Assembly: GCA_902729315.2 (NCBI GenBank)
Contig: LR746273.1
Coordinates: forward strand, 3,573,001 to 3,637,000
Direction: 5' to 3'
Source of the DNA: Spirodela intermedia
Taxonomy: Eukaryota > Streptophyta > Magnoliopsida > Alismatales > Araceae
DNA length: 64,000 nt
This document shows positions 19,326 through 31,398 of this stretch, one piece after another (position 1 is the first letter of the stretch; every line of letters begins with the position of its first letter). Made by a program: the position numbers and the translations under genes. Below the pieces are notes generated by a model. That model saw nothing but the letters and a program-made list of their open reading frames with translations, did not search any database and was not told where the DNA came from.

Positions 19326-21985
19326 ATGTGGAGAGGCATCCTTCTGGCCTTTCTCTTGCTCTGCGGTTCGAAGGCCGGGGCAGATGGTTCCGATCACAAG
19401 TACAGTGAGTGGGATCTCGTCCCTCTTTATGCGAACAAGGTGGGTCCGTTCAGCAATCCAAGGTAAATTGGGGCAAAACCCCTACTTTCTCTGTTGTTGA
19501 ATCTGATTTTCGCGTTCTCCCTCCGTTTCTTCGTTTTCTGCTCGAATAGGATGGACCTGATTCCTATCTTAGCTATCCGTTGATGTTTCTAGCGCAAGTA
19601 TCAGACCATTTTTATTTTTTATCTTTGGAGTCGTGATCAAGTTCGATGAGTGATCTGTTAGGGTTTCTGCCTATCTCATTTCCGTCTGTGTCGAGTCTAT
19701 GTTACAGTTCTCATTTGGTGCCGATTCTCTCGGAGATAAGTTTTCCAGGGGATCATCTCCTCATCATTTCCTACTCTGACCTCTTCACTTTTTTATTGCA
19801 GTGAGACATATCGGTACTACGATCTGCCCTTCTGCTCTCCAGGTCAGGCCGGAGTTTCTGAGATACCATCTGACGTTCTCCACGTTCTTCCCGATTTGAC
19901 CTAATTTCGCTGAATTCCGGCAGGTCCTGTGACTGAGAAGAGAGAAACCCTCGGCGAAGTTCTTAACGGGGATCGCCTGGTCGATGCTCCCTATGAGCTG
20001 AGGTTTCGGAAAGACCTGCAATCCAAAACCATCTGCAGCAGGAAATTAACAAAAGAAGAGGTTGCGATACTCAGGGATGCAGTGTCCAATGACTACTATT
20101 TCCAGATGTACTACGACGACCTCCCCTTCTGGGGGTTCTTGGGAAGGTGGAGAAGGAGTACCTCAAGTATGATCATCCTCCAGAATTCAAGTACCTCCTC
20201 TACACTCACATTCACTTCGACGTCCTCTACAAAGGCGACCAAGTCATAGAAATCAACATCCAGCGTGATCCGGAATTTTCTGTTGACATTACCGAGGACA
20301 AGGAGATGGACGTGAGCTTCTCGTACTCGGCCACATGGAAGGAGACCGACATCCCCTTTGGGAAGAGGATGGAGACATACTCGATGACGTCCTCTCTTCC
20401 CTATTTGGGGATCCAGGGGTGGTCCATAATCAACTCGTGTGAGACACTGCTCATCCTGACCGTGGTCCTCGGAGTAATCCTCATTCGTGTGCTGAGGAAC
20501 AATTCCATTAAGTGAGCAGAATCCAGTCTTTTCCCTTGCCATTTTTAGCATTATTCTGGGGCTCTTCCTGGTTCCCTATGTCGTACTCTTTCTGAGATTT
20601 CTTTTGCCATCTTCTCCGAAAGGTATTCGCTTGATGAAGAATCTGCAGAAGATCAAGAGCTGACAGGATGGAAGTCCATCCATGGGGACGTATTCAGATT
20701 CCCCGAGCACAAATCCTTGTTCTCTGCTGTTCTTGGATCAGGGACTCAACTTCTAGCTCTGTAAGAACGGCTCCCATTTTTACCCATTCGGAGTGTCATT
20801 GTTTCCATTTTGGGTATATGTTTATGCCTCCTGACAGCTGTTGAGGATATGCCAGAGCCTTGCTCATCTTCCTCCTCGCGCAAATAGGGGTGTTCTATCC
20901 CTACAACAGGGGAGCCTGCTTCACGGCTCTAGTTTTAATATATGCCCTCACCTCCGGCATTGCTGGCTACACTGCGACCTCCATGTACCTGCAGCTAGAA
21001 GGGGACCACTGGGTATGGTATCCCTCTAAAATTGAAAAACCATATGAAATCTCCCCTTCCTAAGACTCGGACTCAGCTGACTTAGATTTATCTATATTTT
21101 TTTGTCAATCGCCCTACATTCCTCCAGGTCAGGAATTTGCTGTTGACCGGGTGCTTATTTAGCGGCCCCCTCTTCTTGACCTTCTGCTTCCTAAACGCCG
21201 TGGCAATTGCATACGGCGCCACTGCAGCGCTGCCATTTGGGACCATCCTGGCCATCCTCCTCATCTGGGCACTGGTGACTTTGCCGCTCCTGGTCGTGGG
21301 CGGCGTTGCCGCGAAATGGAAAAGGGTCGAGTTCCAAGCTCCGTGCCGCACAACCAAGGTCCCAAGGGAGATCCCTCCTCTGCGGTGGTACAGGGGGACG
21401 GAACCCCAGATAGCCATGGCAGGGTTCCTGCAATTCGGCGCCATCTGCATTGAGCTCGACTTCTTCCTTGCCAGCTTGTGGGGCCACAGAATCTACACCA
21501 CATACGGCATTCTGTTCATTGTGTTCATCATCTTGATCATTGTCACTTGCTTCAACACTATGGTGATGACCTACTTCCAGCTCGCTGTGGAGGATCACAA
21601 CTGGTGGTGGAGGTAATGTTGTTCTTATGATAGTGCCTCGTTCATTGGTTTATTTCTTCTGAACACTTTTATGATAAATCTTCGGTAAATGCATTATTTT
21701 TTGTGTTGAATAACAGCAAGGATTGCCAGCAGTGTTGACTAATATTATTGATGGGAATTCTTCTATAGGTCCGTTCTTTGTGGAGGTTCCACCGGTGTGT
21801 TCATCCTTCTCTACTGCTTCGACTACCATGCGAGGTCAGACATGTCGGGGTTCATGCAGACGTCCTTCTTCTTTGGGTACATGACCTGCATCAGCTACGG
21901 CTTCTTCCTGATGCTGGGCACCGTTGGCTTCCGCGCCTCCCTGCTGTTTGTCCGCTATATCTATCGGTCCATTAAGTGCGAGTAA
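19326..21985 (+). CDS. TMN (EMP70) family protein, second tandem copy, with a one-base frameshift
   Basis: Tandem duplicate of the gene at 13164. Exons: 19326-19462, 19802-19842, 19924-20511, 20623-20760, 20856-21012, 21128-21612 and 21769-21985; all splice sites are conserved and the terminal RSIKCE is kept. In exon 3 the codons after FWGFLG lose register: the first copy has four G before AAGGTGGAG, this copy has three (near 20141-20143). Upstream the frame runs from 19929 and stops at 20249; downstream it resumes as [17 protein letters not shown] from 20147. Exon 3 otherwise has one codon more than the first copy, and exon 7 one fewer. As written the protein would be truncated soon after the lumenal [10 protein letters not shown] motif and lose all membrane spans. 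It is a recent pseudogene or a sequencing error in a G run; intact splice sites and frame elsewhere allow both. Confidence 0.85.
20139..20146 (+). other. Site of one-base deletion in second TMN copy
   Basis: The run TTCTTGGGAAGG replaces TTCTTGGGGAAGG of the first copy. Amino-acid similarity between the copies continues in the -1 register directly after this point. Confidence 0.85.
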
Positions 21986-22683
21986 ACTGCAACCACATTT
22001 GGCGCTTCAACCCGCTGCAGAAGCTGGCTCTGCCACCGCTGCTGCAGCTTGATGAAGCTGGAGAGACGGTGGCAGTGGCAGCAGCCCATTGCCGAAGGAA
22101 GGCTTTGTTCAATCTTCTACATCAACCTTCTATACGGAAGACTTCAGGTTCCGTTCGGTCCTCTTCCCCATGGTATGGTATATGAACGTGAGAGCAGAGC
22201 AGGAAGTTCTAGCATAAGAAATCCTTCTATTTTAGTATTATGTCCAATGTTGCATGATTATTGAGGTTATACAGTCGGATAATGTACGGTAAATAATCAT
22301 CTAACCACTTATGTAATATTGTGCGCTAATTTTCAAGAACTATTCATCACTGGGGAATTTGGTTGATTCCTTGTTCAAGCGCCCTTCAGAAAACTAGAAG
22401 GGAGTAAAGAAGGCAAATTTCCTTGAGGAGGATTGCAGTGAATTCAAAGACCCTTTCTAAAGATTATTCAGCATTGAATTCTGGGGAGAGCGACCAGTAT
22501 CAGAGACTTCACAATCTAGGATTACTAAAATAAGCAGCATAATTCATATATAAGGAATATATGACACGATAATACTAAATCGAGGTATTATAACTGCAGT
22601 TAAGTAGGCAGAACCAACGTGAACCTGTCACTTGCCTTCATCTTTACATCCTTGAGCTTCTAATGAAGATGGAACAGTCGGTG

Positions 22684-25600
22684 CTACTTCCTAAACTGGC
22701 CGGAATTCTGAAGGCATCTGCAATAGTCTGCAATAACCGGAGATCTCTTCACCATCTCCCACACCTTTGCAGAATTCCGCAGCCAGTCTCGTTCAGAAAT
22801 GGGCTTTGTGAAAGAATGGGGATTCATCGACAGCACCTAGAATAGAGCCAATATGAAAAAGGGACTGGTTAGTAAATGATGGCACTTGAATATGAAATAT
22901 ATGAGGACTATCCAAATTCTTGATGTCCACGATTTGTCATATACAGGCTGATTCTCAAAGCACTGAAGATGATGAAAGCACAGAGACTAAAAACAATATT
23001 GAAAAAACTAGGAGCTTAAAGGGGGAAGAATGGGAAACTGAGAACCTGAAAAAACCCAAGAAGTATTCCTCTTGGAATGTTAACTGTGAGGGGGTCTAAT
23101 TGTAAAACTGGAGAGCGAAATAAGAGCCCAAGAGGTAGTAACAATATTAGAGGCAGAAGAAAATTTTCTCCAGCGTGAATGTGAATACCTGATCACGCAG
23201 TTTTCCCAGGGTGGATGTGAAGCTTTCATGCTGGGGCCTGCTATCTTGAGCTTTCAATGGGAGCAGGACCAAGTCTGGCCCCATTAGCTTCTTCTGCTCG
23301 GAGAGCTCCTGCTGATGAACCCCAGAGCCATCGACCCCAGCTGCAGCTGACGTTGTGCAGAATGACGTGGACCTGAAGTATTCCCCCAGCATCTTCTTCA
23401 GCAGCACCACATTCCGTGGGGAGAGATCTTGATGTCGTAGTCTAGATTCACAATGGGAACCAAATCAGATTCTGACACCTCAAGTGACCGCAAGTCTACT
23501 CTAAAACTGACCAAGAAGCTGATGAATGCACTGCAAAACCCCATCAACGGTGTATTCCTAGGAAATATGATTTTATAGGTCCACATTTCAGATGTTATGC
23601 TTGAACAAAGTAAAAGATAAAACATTGCCATTTAGGAAAAAGGGAAATCAAAAGTCGTATGAACTAATTTAAAAAATTGTATACGAAGAACCCTAGTAAA
23701 ATAATATACATATTTATCTTAGAAATTTGGAAAGAACAGTAAATTGTGTTTTTTTTTTTCAAAGAGTATGAAAGAGTACTACGGAACTGAAGAAAATAAC
23801 TGCATACAGTTTACAGAAATATAATGCATAGATCAGCACTATATACTAATTAGGCACATGGCAAAAATCAGAACAACGGACTGACTTGGTGTGCACGAAA
23901 AAAGGAGTGGCCAGGAACTCTTCCCCTGGGGCCAAGATCTCGTCTCTCCATTCTTTGCCTGTACCCATTTTAATGGCTTGAGCATGACTAGATGCCATCA
24001 AAGATGGATCAGGAATGTTGTGCTTCAGCATGTCAACCTGCAAAAGTGATTTCAGGGCATAAGCTTCCTATGGGCAACCAGACTCATAATGTAAGGATCC
24101 CACAAACAGCAGGTTGCCAAAGTTGACGAGCACACAGAGTCCATGTGTATCAAGTTCCTAACGAGTTTATGCCTGCGTCATTAGTCAGGCATTTTGTTAA
24201 GCAATTCATAAAATGTCTCTCCCGCAGTCTGCTTTGAAGTAGGATGTTAGAGGCTCGGTTTGTCACGTAAAGAGAAAAGAACAGAGGATGAAAGATAATG
24301 AAAGCGGAAGAAATAAAACGAGAAAGCCTACTAAAATGACCGGAATAAAGAGCGGAAAAAGTGAACAAATCGCTACCAAAGCAATGAATGTCAAAGGGCG
24401 GGGACCTAATAACCTGCCTTGAACCAGTCATTTTTATGAGCCTAGAGCCTGAAATATGGGAAACAGAAACAGGTGGATGGTACTGGCGAAGTTGAGTCAC
24501 TTTCGAGGTGAACGGGCATGTTTGTCCTCAGGGATGGGGAGATATTGAACAGAGGCAGGAATGCTACCATGGGGGAGGGACAGAGGGAGGGGAGCAGGCT
24601 TGAAGAATCAAAGGCCAAATATTGTGAATGTTCAACCAAGGAGCACGAGCACCAGGGAGAGGCCAGGCTGAGCAATCTATCTGCTCTGGCCTTAATTTAC
24701 AATGACTTTTAACCCAAGAAAATCAGGCTGCACTAAGCCAGCTTTCTGGGTAGCCAAGCCAAATGACACCCTGTAACCAAAGCTAAGAAATACATGAAAA
24801 AAAGGCTAACGCTCCCAGGGGTCGTGTAATTCTTGGTCATACATGGCTTGGTCTGCAGCCTGATAATAATTATTAAGAAAAACATATCCTCTAGATTCTA
24901 GATCCTCCACTCATCATTCAGGAATGAAAAAGAAGCACACAGACTGAAGAAAACATGTGGGTGGCTATGTCAAATACCACTGAATGATAATAGAAGTAAA
25001 TAAAAACTGTCATCAGCAGAGAATTTCATACCGTGAGCATCAGCTGCCACATACTAACATCATGGATTCCCTCTGTGACCACCAGCAATACATGACAAAC
25101 GGACGCCAGGAAAACGGCAAGCTAGAATGATTCCTTACAGCAGGACAGAAAAGGATAATTCACGATCAAATTCAGGTAGATACAGGAAAAAAATGTGTCA
25201 TAGTGACTAGAATAAAAACTTGAAGGATGTAAGCCTATCCCCCTTTAGATGATAACCTGGATGCCCATTAACTCATGCGCCAGATCCACAGAGAGAGGCT
25301 CGCCATTTAGTACGGGTATTGAAGATGTGCCATCAGGTCTTGTCATATCGGACAAAACAGATGGACTGAATATTGGCTGCAATGAAACAAAGGAGAGACA
25401 AATCTGTTACAGGAAAGCTTCTAAGAACTAAAATAAATGTTGAAACCAGAAACCAATGCAACAAATCAACATCAAAAGTTCAGAACTAGCAGGGGGAGGT
25501 GGCAGTAAAAAAGAAGGGTTATCCAGGCTTGTCAAATGTGAAACAGGTGAACCTGCCAAGCTTCAATAGGATGGCAAAAAGATACGACAATTACAAAGAT

Positions 25601-28600
25601 TCCTCATTAAATTAAGTAGTATAGGATGCCAATATTTTTTAAAAAACAATCATTCAGGATAAGAATTCATGCAATTAGATTTTCTTTTTAGTAGGCAATG
25701 AAAACTAAGATTGAAAAGGAGAAACATGGATACAATGTAGGAAGGTTTCTTCTGTCATGGAGGACAAGGGGAGGAACAGCTAAAACCACCTCACCCTTCA
25801 TTGAGCTTTATCCTCCCTTAAATAGGTGGGGACCCTACAAGATCTTTCCCAAAATACCCTCAAACGTTTACAATATTTCCCACACAATATGATCACGATT
25901 TATAATTCCAACACCCCCCCTTCGAGATGAACTTCGGGATAGTTCATCATGGACGGTAAAAAAAAAAGAAGACCAATAAGCATGAAGGTAGATATTAGAG
26001 GGTTATTTTCCTTCTCTCAAAACTGATAGTAATAGACCTAGATACACTGCCCTTTGGCTAGAGAGTTGATGAAGATGTCATTGATCAATGTGCTAGTAAT
26101 GAACATGCTGATGAAGACAGTTGATAATCGCACTCCCGACAAAGACATTGACAAAATAGTGCCAATCAACCTCACCTTGAAGATGAATACGCCATCACAG
26201 GAATCAGACGGATGGACAAAGATGGATTCGCTGCCCAGAGGGCTGACATGGAACCCAGGTACATTTCCTACCCTCGGAAGGGCTGTAATACCCTTGGCAT
26301 AGGAGGACAGGAAAAAGATGAATATCAGAAAGAAGATGCCGAAGGATATATCTCATTATCTTCCTCTAATACACCATGTTATGGTGATGGAACAGAATGG
26401 AGGAGACTGGATGCAGCTTAGATAAACTGTCCCCAGTACTGGAGGATTGGCCTGTTGGGCTGCTGAGTGCTGACTGTTGTTGGAGACCAGTTGAAGAGGA
26501 GAGAACAGAACCAGCAGGAGATGATGGCTGCTGGTAGATGATAGCTCAGAACCACATAAACAGTGTGGGGCACCTTTTGGCGTGCAGAACCCCTTTAGAT
26601 GGCAGCTGAAGGACACAGAATGGGGCTGCAGACCAACGACGGTGTGGGAGAGCTCCTAAGCCAGACAGTGACAGTATGGGACCAGGAAGGAACAATGTCA
26701 ACAGCGTAGCAACAGGATGGGACAGTACGAGACAGCGCAGTAATTTGACACTGATGGAGAGGAGAACAAGAGGAGAGTTGGCAACATGGCGGTGAGAAAC
26801 GGAGACTCCATGGGCAGATAATTGGATGAGAAAGGCGGAGGATGATAGTCTCCAACCTAACAAATGAAGAAGCTGCCAATGAGGAAGAACTTTCTTCCAA
26901 GACTAGGGTTATTGTCCCAATGGTGGGCGATGACAGAGAGGTCAGCGGATGGAGACGATGAACCCCAATGACTCACCCTGATGATTAGGGCTCTGATACG
27001 ACGATGAAAACTAAGATTGAAAAGAGGAACATAGACGGAATGGAGGAAGGTTTTTTTGTCACAGAGGACAAGGGGAGGAATGGAAAAAATCGCCTCACCC
27101 TTCACTGACCTTTATCACCCCATAAATAGGGAAGAAACCCTACAAGATCTTTCCCAAAATGCCTTCAGACTTTTACAATGTTTCACCCTGATCACAATTT
27201 AAAACTCTAACAGTAGGACTCATCAAACGAAATGAGACAGTTAATAGACAAAGGAAGGAGAAGTGGGCTTTGTTAACTTTGAAAGCTTCTTCAATAAAAG
27301 TAGTTTGTGTGGATTGCAGAAGAGGACTCTGCAGACAAAAATGCAAAAGCTAAATACTTCTGACTAGCAAACGAATAGAAGTTTTCTCCAAAAGAGCATT
27401 ATCTTTAGCCTTCCATTTGTAGGAATTAGATGCAAATTCAGTTTTCATTTTGATTTTCGTAGATCTTCATGTGGATAATGGAGAAAATCAAAAGTGCATG
27501 ATCATCAACACAGGAACTGTCCTTCTGATTTATGTGTTGACGATACAAAAAGGAAGATCATCATGTGTTGAAAATGTCCGCTAGAGATTTCAATAAGAGT
27601 CAGGCGTTGCTAAGGACAGAAACATGTGTAGCTATCCAGTCATCAACACAAGAAGGAAGGAACCTACAGTTAGAAGCATTCTTAAAGAATATGAACGTGA
27701 AAAGCTTGTGTGATTGCAAAATCCCTTGAGAATAAGAGCAGGAAGGAAACAGAGACTGATGTAGTAACGAAAAAGATAACATCCATATCAAATCCATATT
27801 TGAAGTTGTTCAAAGTCATGTGGGTGAGTACACAGGACAAGGACATGATGGCACTGCAGCATGATTTATGTCCCTGCCCACTGATGCCGATTGGTGGTAG
27901 AAGTCACCTTCAACAGCAATGCCATGGAATACATAGAGGGCAATGAACAATAGAATATTTTAATGGGAATTCAAAGATTTATAAAATACCATAAGTAAAT
28001 CAATCATGAATCGTGATCAGTGGTCCAGACAAGTGAAGATCAGTGAAGATCAGTGAAGATCAGTGATGATATTTCCCCAAGCATGCTAGTGAGAATCAAG
28101 GATAGGAGGAACAATTTATAATAGTTCCTTCTTTTCCTTAATTTTAGCTTATTGTTAGATGTGTAAAATTTTTGGGGAGCATCCTATTTTATGTATTTAA
28201 TTTTTTTTGTTTCGAGATTCATGCTGCATTCTTTTTGTCCCACACTTCGGTTTCACCCTCTAAATAGCAGTCGTGTGTATAGCACAGGATAAAGGGTTCA
28301 GTTTAAAATACAAGTAAAAAGGTCAAGAACAAAGAATGAGGTGGCAATGCTTAATAATAGTCAACTATAGAAAAATTGAATCGGAATGAACTTCTGCAAA
28401 GAAGGATAGAAAAGTCTTCTCTCATTGCAACAAGGAAAAACTGACGGGAATGTAATTATAAAAGCTTAAAAAGGAGTGAAATCTCCTTTTTAATCTTATC
28501 CGTGCACTACAATATCAGGGCTGATCTTAGCACCTCACAGTTTAGACTGACAAAAAACCTTACAAAGGTAATAAAAATGTGAAGCATGCAAAAACCAATG

Positions 28601-31398
28601 TTGTTGATAATTGAAAAAAACGACGTAAATGATAACCTGGGCATCAAGAAGGATTAGCCTTTCAGAGGATATTCGTATTTCAATACCCATGGTACAGTGT
28701 CTGGCCATTGATCTTGTTTCATCAGACTGCACAGAAAAAGGTGGAAGCATTCCTGCAAGTAAGAACATTGTCATAACATAGAATGTTAAGATTGAAAAAT
28801 AATCTGATCGTATTCCAAATAAAGTTGAAGGAAAAAAAATATTACTTTGTACTGCTACCCATGAAAATAACATCGAAAATGTCAACCATATTTCATTAAA
28901 CTCCCTTCTAATTTAATATGACATAAATAGCTCCAAGTAATATGAAGAAAACCTCTAAAATGCAGTAGATGCTTCCTTAGTACTCCCTGACAAAAAAATG
29001 TTATCGGAGAAAGTTTGAAATGATCCTTCCACGAAACATGTTCTACTTAAGAACTGAAATGAACCTTAACACCCACACAAAATAAAATTCTTTTGCAAGA
29101 TAGATTCATTGTGGAAGCATTTAGCTCCTTAATGATTAAGGCCTTTTTGCGGATCTAATAGTTTAGCAATCGTATATAGTCATCATTTGGAGATAAAATA
29201 GCATCAACTTTTTGCAAAAAATATGGGATCCGAGGGAGCAGATAAAGAGGTCCTCACCATCCAATAGCAATATGAGATCCAAAGGATGATTGGAAATCCA
29301 GTTTAAGATCATGATAAGTATGCTTTCTTGAATATGAAACCAGTCTAATTCTCGACCAGTATCCCATTAAGGCCACCTCCTGTTACTTGCTTCTCCCTGA
29401 TCCTTTTCCAGCTGTTCTACCACAATTCTTTCTCTGAGGGCAAGCAAACCACATCATGGGCTAGTGAAGATCACAGTTAAGCCTAGTACTCCGCCCGCAT
29501 AACATTAATTTCTGACTACTTGTGCTTAATCCAACTACCATTCTACATTTGATCCTGTGTCTTTTGGCTCACCAAATGTCCTCTTTCTTCAACAGGAAGC
29601 ACGTTTAACCAATTATATTCAGTTTCTACACGTAAAAAATGTTTTCGGTCTTCCAGTTACTAACGTCGTGGGGATTGAACCATTGGATCAGAATATGCTT
29701 GGATTCGGTAGAAAGTTTGTTCTTTCGACTGACATGGAGGTTTCAGCATCATTTCGCCTTTCTGTAAACCTCATGTCAATACTCTGGTTACAACTTTTTA
29801 GAAAGAAGTGGTATTCAATTTGTCACGAGTACCTAGCCGAAGTATATCCCACTTACAGGTTTACAAGGTCTGAGAAATGGTTCATGTATCTGCTGATTGG
29901 AAATGATTCACTTTGGACAGATATATCAGCAATATGTCAACTTCATCTTCCTTGGCCTTCTGTTTTCCCATCAAAGGTGAGAAACAGTACGACAGATCCA
30001 ATGAATTAGGTAGTATATGGATAGATCACATGGCGGCAGTGAAGAGGGACCCTTGGTTGATGGGAAGATAGGCCCTCTATATGATGGCATAATAAAAAGC
30101 AACATTGCAAAAGAATTTAAAGAGATCATATGGATAAACAACATACTATAGTGGCAAAACTTGGGACATGGAAATGTGTATAGGACCATCCAGACTCAAG
30201 GAAAGAGCACATACGTCTAATACTTTGGAGAACAGGATGATGGTAGCAGCAATGAGAACCTCTTTCTAACAGCAAGTTTTGAGGAATAGACGAAATTTTT
30301 TGAGTTTTATTTATTCTTGGTTGTGGCAGGGAAGAGGGCCTGAAAAAGAACAAGCTGGCACTGAGAGCCCTCCAACTGACTAGATAGAGAAACATTAAGC
30401 GAGAATGGGCAATGAAAGGAGATTGATCATATTTCCATTATGCACAGTAAGAGATACCGATTACTCCACTTCTCAATCTGAGAAATAGAGATTTGTGTCC
30501 AATGGAAGTGGTGTTCATCTTATTCAAGAAGGACAATAGAGTTTCTCACCCATGAAAACTGGTGATCTCAGAACATGACGCATGCTAATGGCCCAAAAAA
30601 AATCTAAGGTCGCCTATATTCGATGAGTGAGAGAAGTAATTCGGATAGTTGTCTAAATGGTGCACTACTCCGATAGGAACCTCATCGAACTTGGAATAGA
30701 TTATGGTTATAGTTTCAAAAGACAACGACCACTCCTAAAATGCATCTAATTTCAACCATTCACTAATTCGAACACTACAACAAACAAATAAAAGTTACCA
30801 TCTTGTAGAAAAAGTTATTGAGTAATACCAGCTGAGGCTCCGTCGTATCCGTAGAGTTCATTCATGATCGTAGACTTGCCCGCACCAGGAGGTCCGATGA
30901 TACCAACAACGGTAAAATCCGTGTTCTCCGTCAAGAACTGTTCAAAACATCGACGGTGAAAAATACATGGAATGAACATTCTACGGCTTTTAAAGCACCT
31001 TCCTCCTAAGCACAAAATTTCTATTTAATTGAAGGCAATATATTTTGTATTGGACTTTGGGGTGGGGGAGAAAGGGCGGTGCATACGGGTAGAGCCCGGT
31101 CGGCATGCAACTCCCAGGCATCTGAGATGACGAGGTTGAGCGAACCGAGAGGGGGGACGCGGGCGCGGAGGGCGGCGGCGGCGGACGACGGCTCGTCCTC
31201 CCGCCCGAACTTTGAGGCTGCGGCACCGATCCCAGGCGGCTTCGCGAGCAGGATTTTGGGAGCAGCGCCGGCGTGTATGGCAGCCGAGGCCGGCGGCAAG
31301 AGGGAGCCGGAGGAAGAGGAGCTCAAGGGGCCCGTATTGGAAGACGGGGGCGTTCCGGCCATGACTTCGTCCCGATCGCGGCTTCCTCGGACTGCCAT
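22684..31398 (-). CDS. SMG9: SMG9-like nonsense-mediated mRNA decay factor
   Basis: Complete SMG9 homologue. In animals SMG9 pairs with SMG8 and regulates the SMG1 kinase that phosphorylates UPF1 in mRNA surveillance. Eight exons on the minus strand: 31087-31398, 30829-30937, 28637-28752, 25257-25376, 25032-25121, 23886-24037, 23189-23441 and 22684-22836, with GT-AG introns and consistent phases; 434 residues. Residues 1-104 are low-complexity Ala/Ser/Pro-rich. Then a G-like nucleotide-binding domain: Walker A GPPGAGKST at 119-127, MARHCTMGIE, a hydrophobic ILLD strand, and the family blocks LAHELMGIQ, LASVCHVLLVVTEGIHD and VDMLKHNIPDPS. The C-terminus has ERDWLRNSAKVWEMVK and ends QFRK. The ATG at 31398 is the first in frame; the frame extends upstream only from GTG. 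It is convergent with TMN and divergent from PLGG1. Intron 3 carries an LTR element. Confidence 0.93.
25696..25913 (-). repeat. 3' LTR of the TRIM-like element
   Basis: 218 bp, aligned with the 5' LTR through the blocks AAAACTAAGATTGAAAA, GACAAGGGGAGGAA and CTACAAGATCTTTCCCAAAA (plus-strand reading). It is bordered by the polypurine tract and by the GTAGG duplication. Confidence 0.88.
27002..27212 (-). repeat. 5' LTR of the TRIM-like element
   Basis: 211 bp, next to the Met-tRNA primer site at 26989-26998 and bounded on the outside by GTAGG (27213-27217). Confidence 0.88.
28031..28070. repeat. 10-bp minisatellite, four units
   Basis: The unit CAGTGAAGAT is repeated about four times with small changes at both ends. 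It lies in SMG9 intron 3. Confidence 0.85.
29557..30009 (+). other. Unrecognised 150-codon open stretch inside SMG9 intron 2, antisense
   Basis: An open frame of 150 codons runs opposite to SMG9 within its second intron. It begins with GTG rather than ATG and has mixed, non-repetitive composition including several Trp and Cys residues. I recognise no domain. It may be a remnant of an inserted coding sequence, or chance. Confidence 0.2.

Larger units (their letters stand above)
25696..27212 (-). mobile_element. Small non-autonomous LTR retrotransposon (TRIM-like) in SMG9 intron 3
   Basis: The 1517-bp element reads on the minus strand. It has two direct LTRs of 211-218 bp (27002-27212 and 25696-25913), each starting TGTT. 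Directly after the 5' LTR the minus strand has TATCAGAGCC (26989-26998), complementary to the 3' end of initiator Met-tRNA, the usual plant primer site. Directly before the 3' LTR is a G7 polypurine tract (about 25914-25920). The five-base duplication GTAGG flanks it at 25691-25695 and 27213-27217. The 1.1-kb interior has no intact gag or pol that I recognise. The LTRs differ by many substitutions and indels, so the insertion is old. Same orientation as the host gene. Confidence 0.9.
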
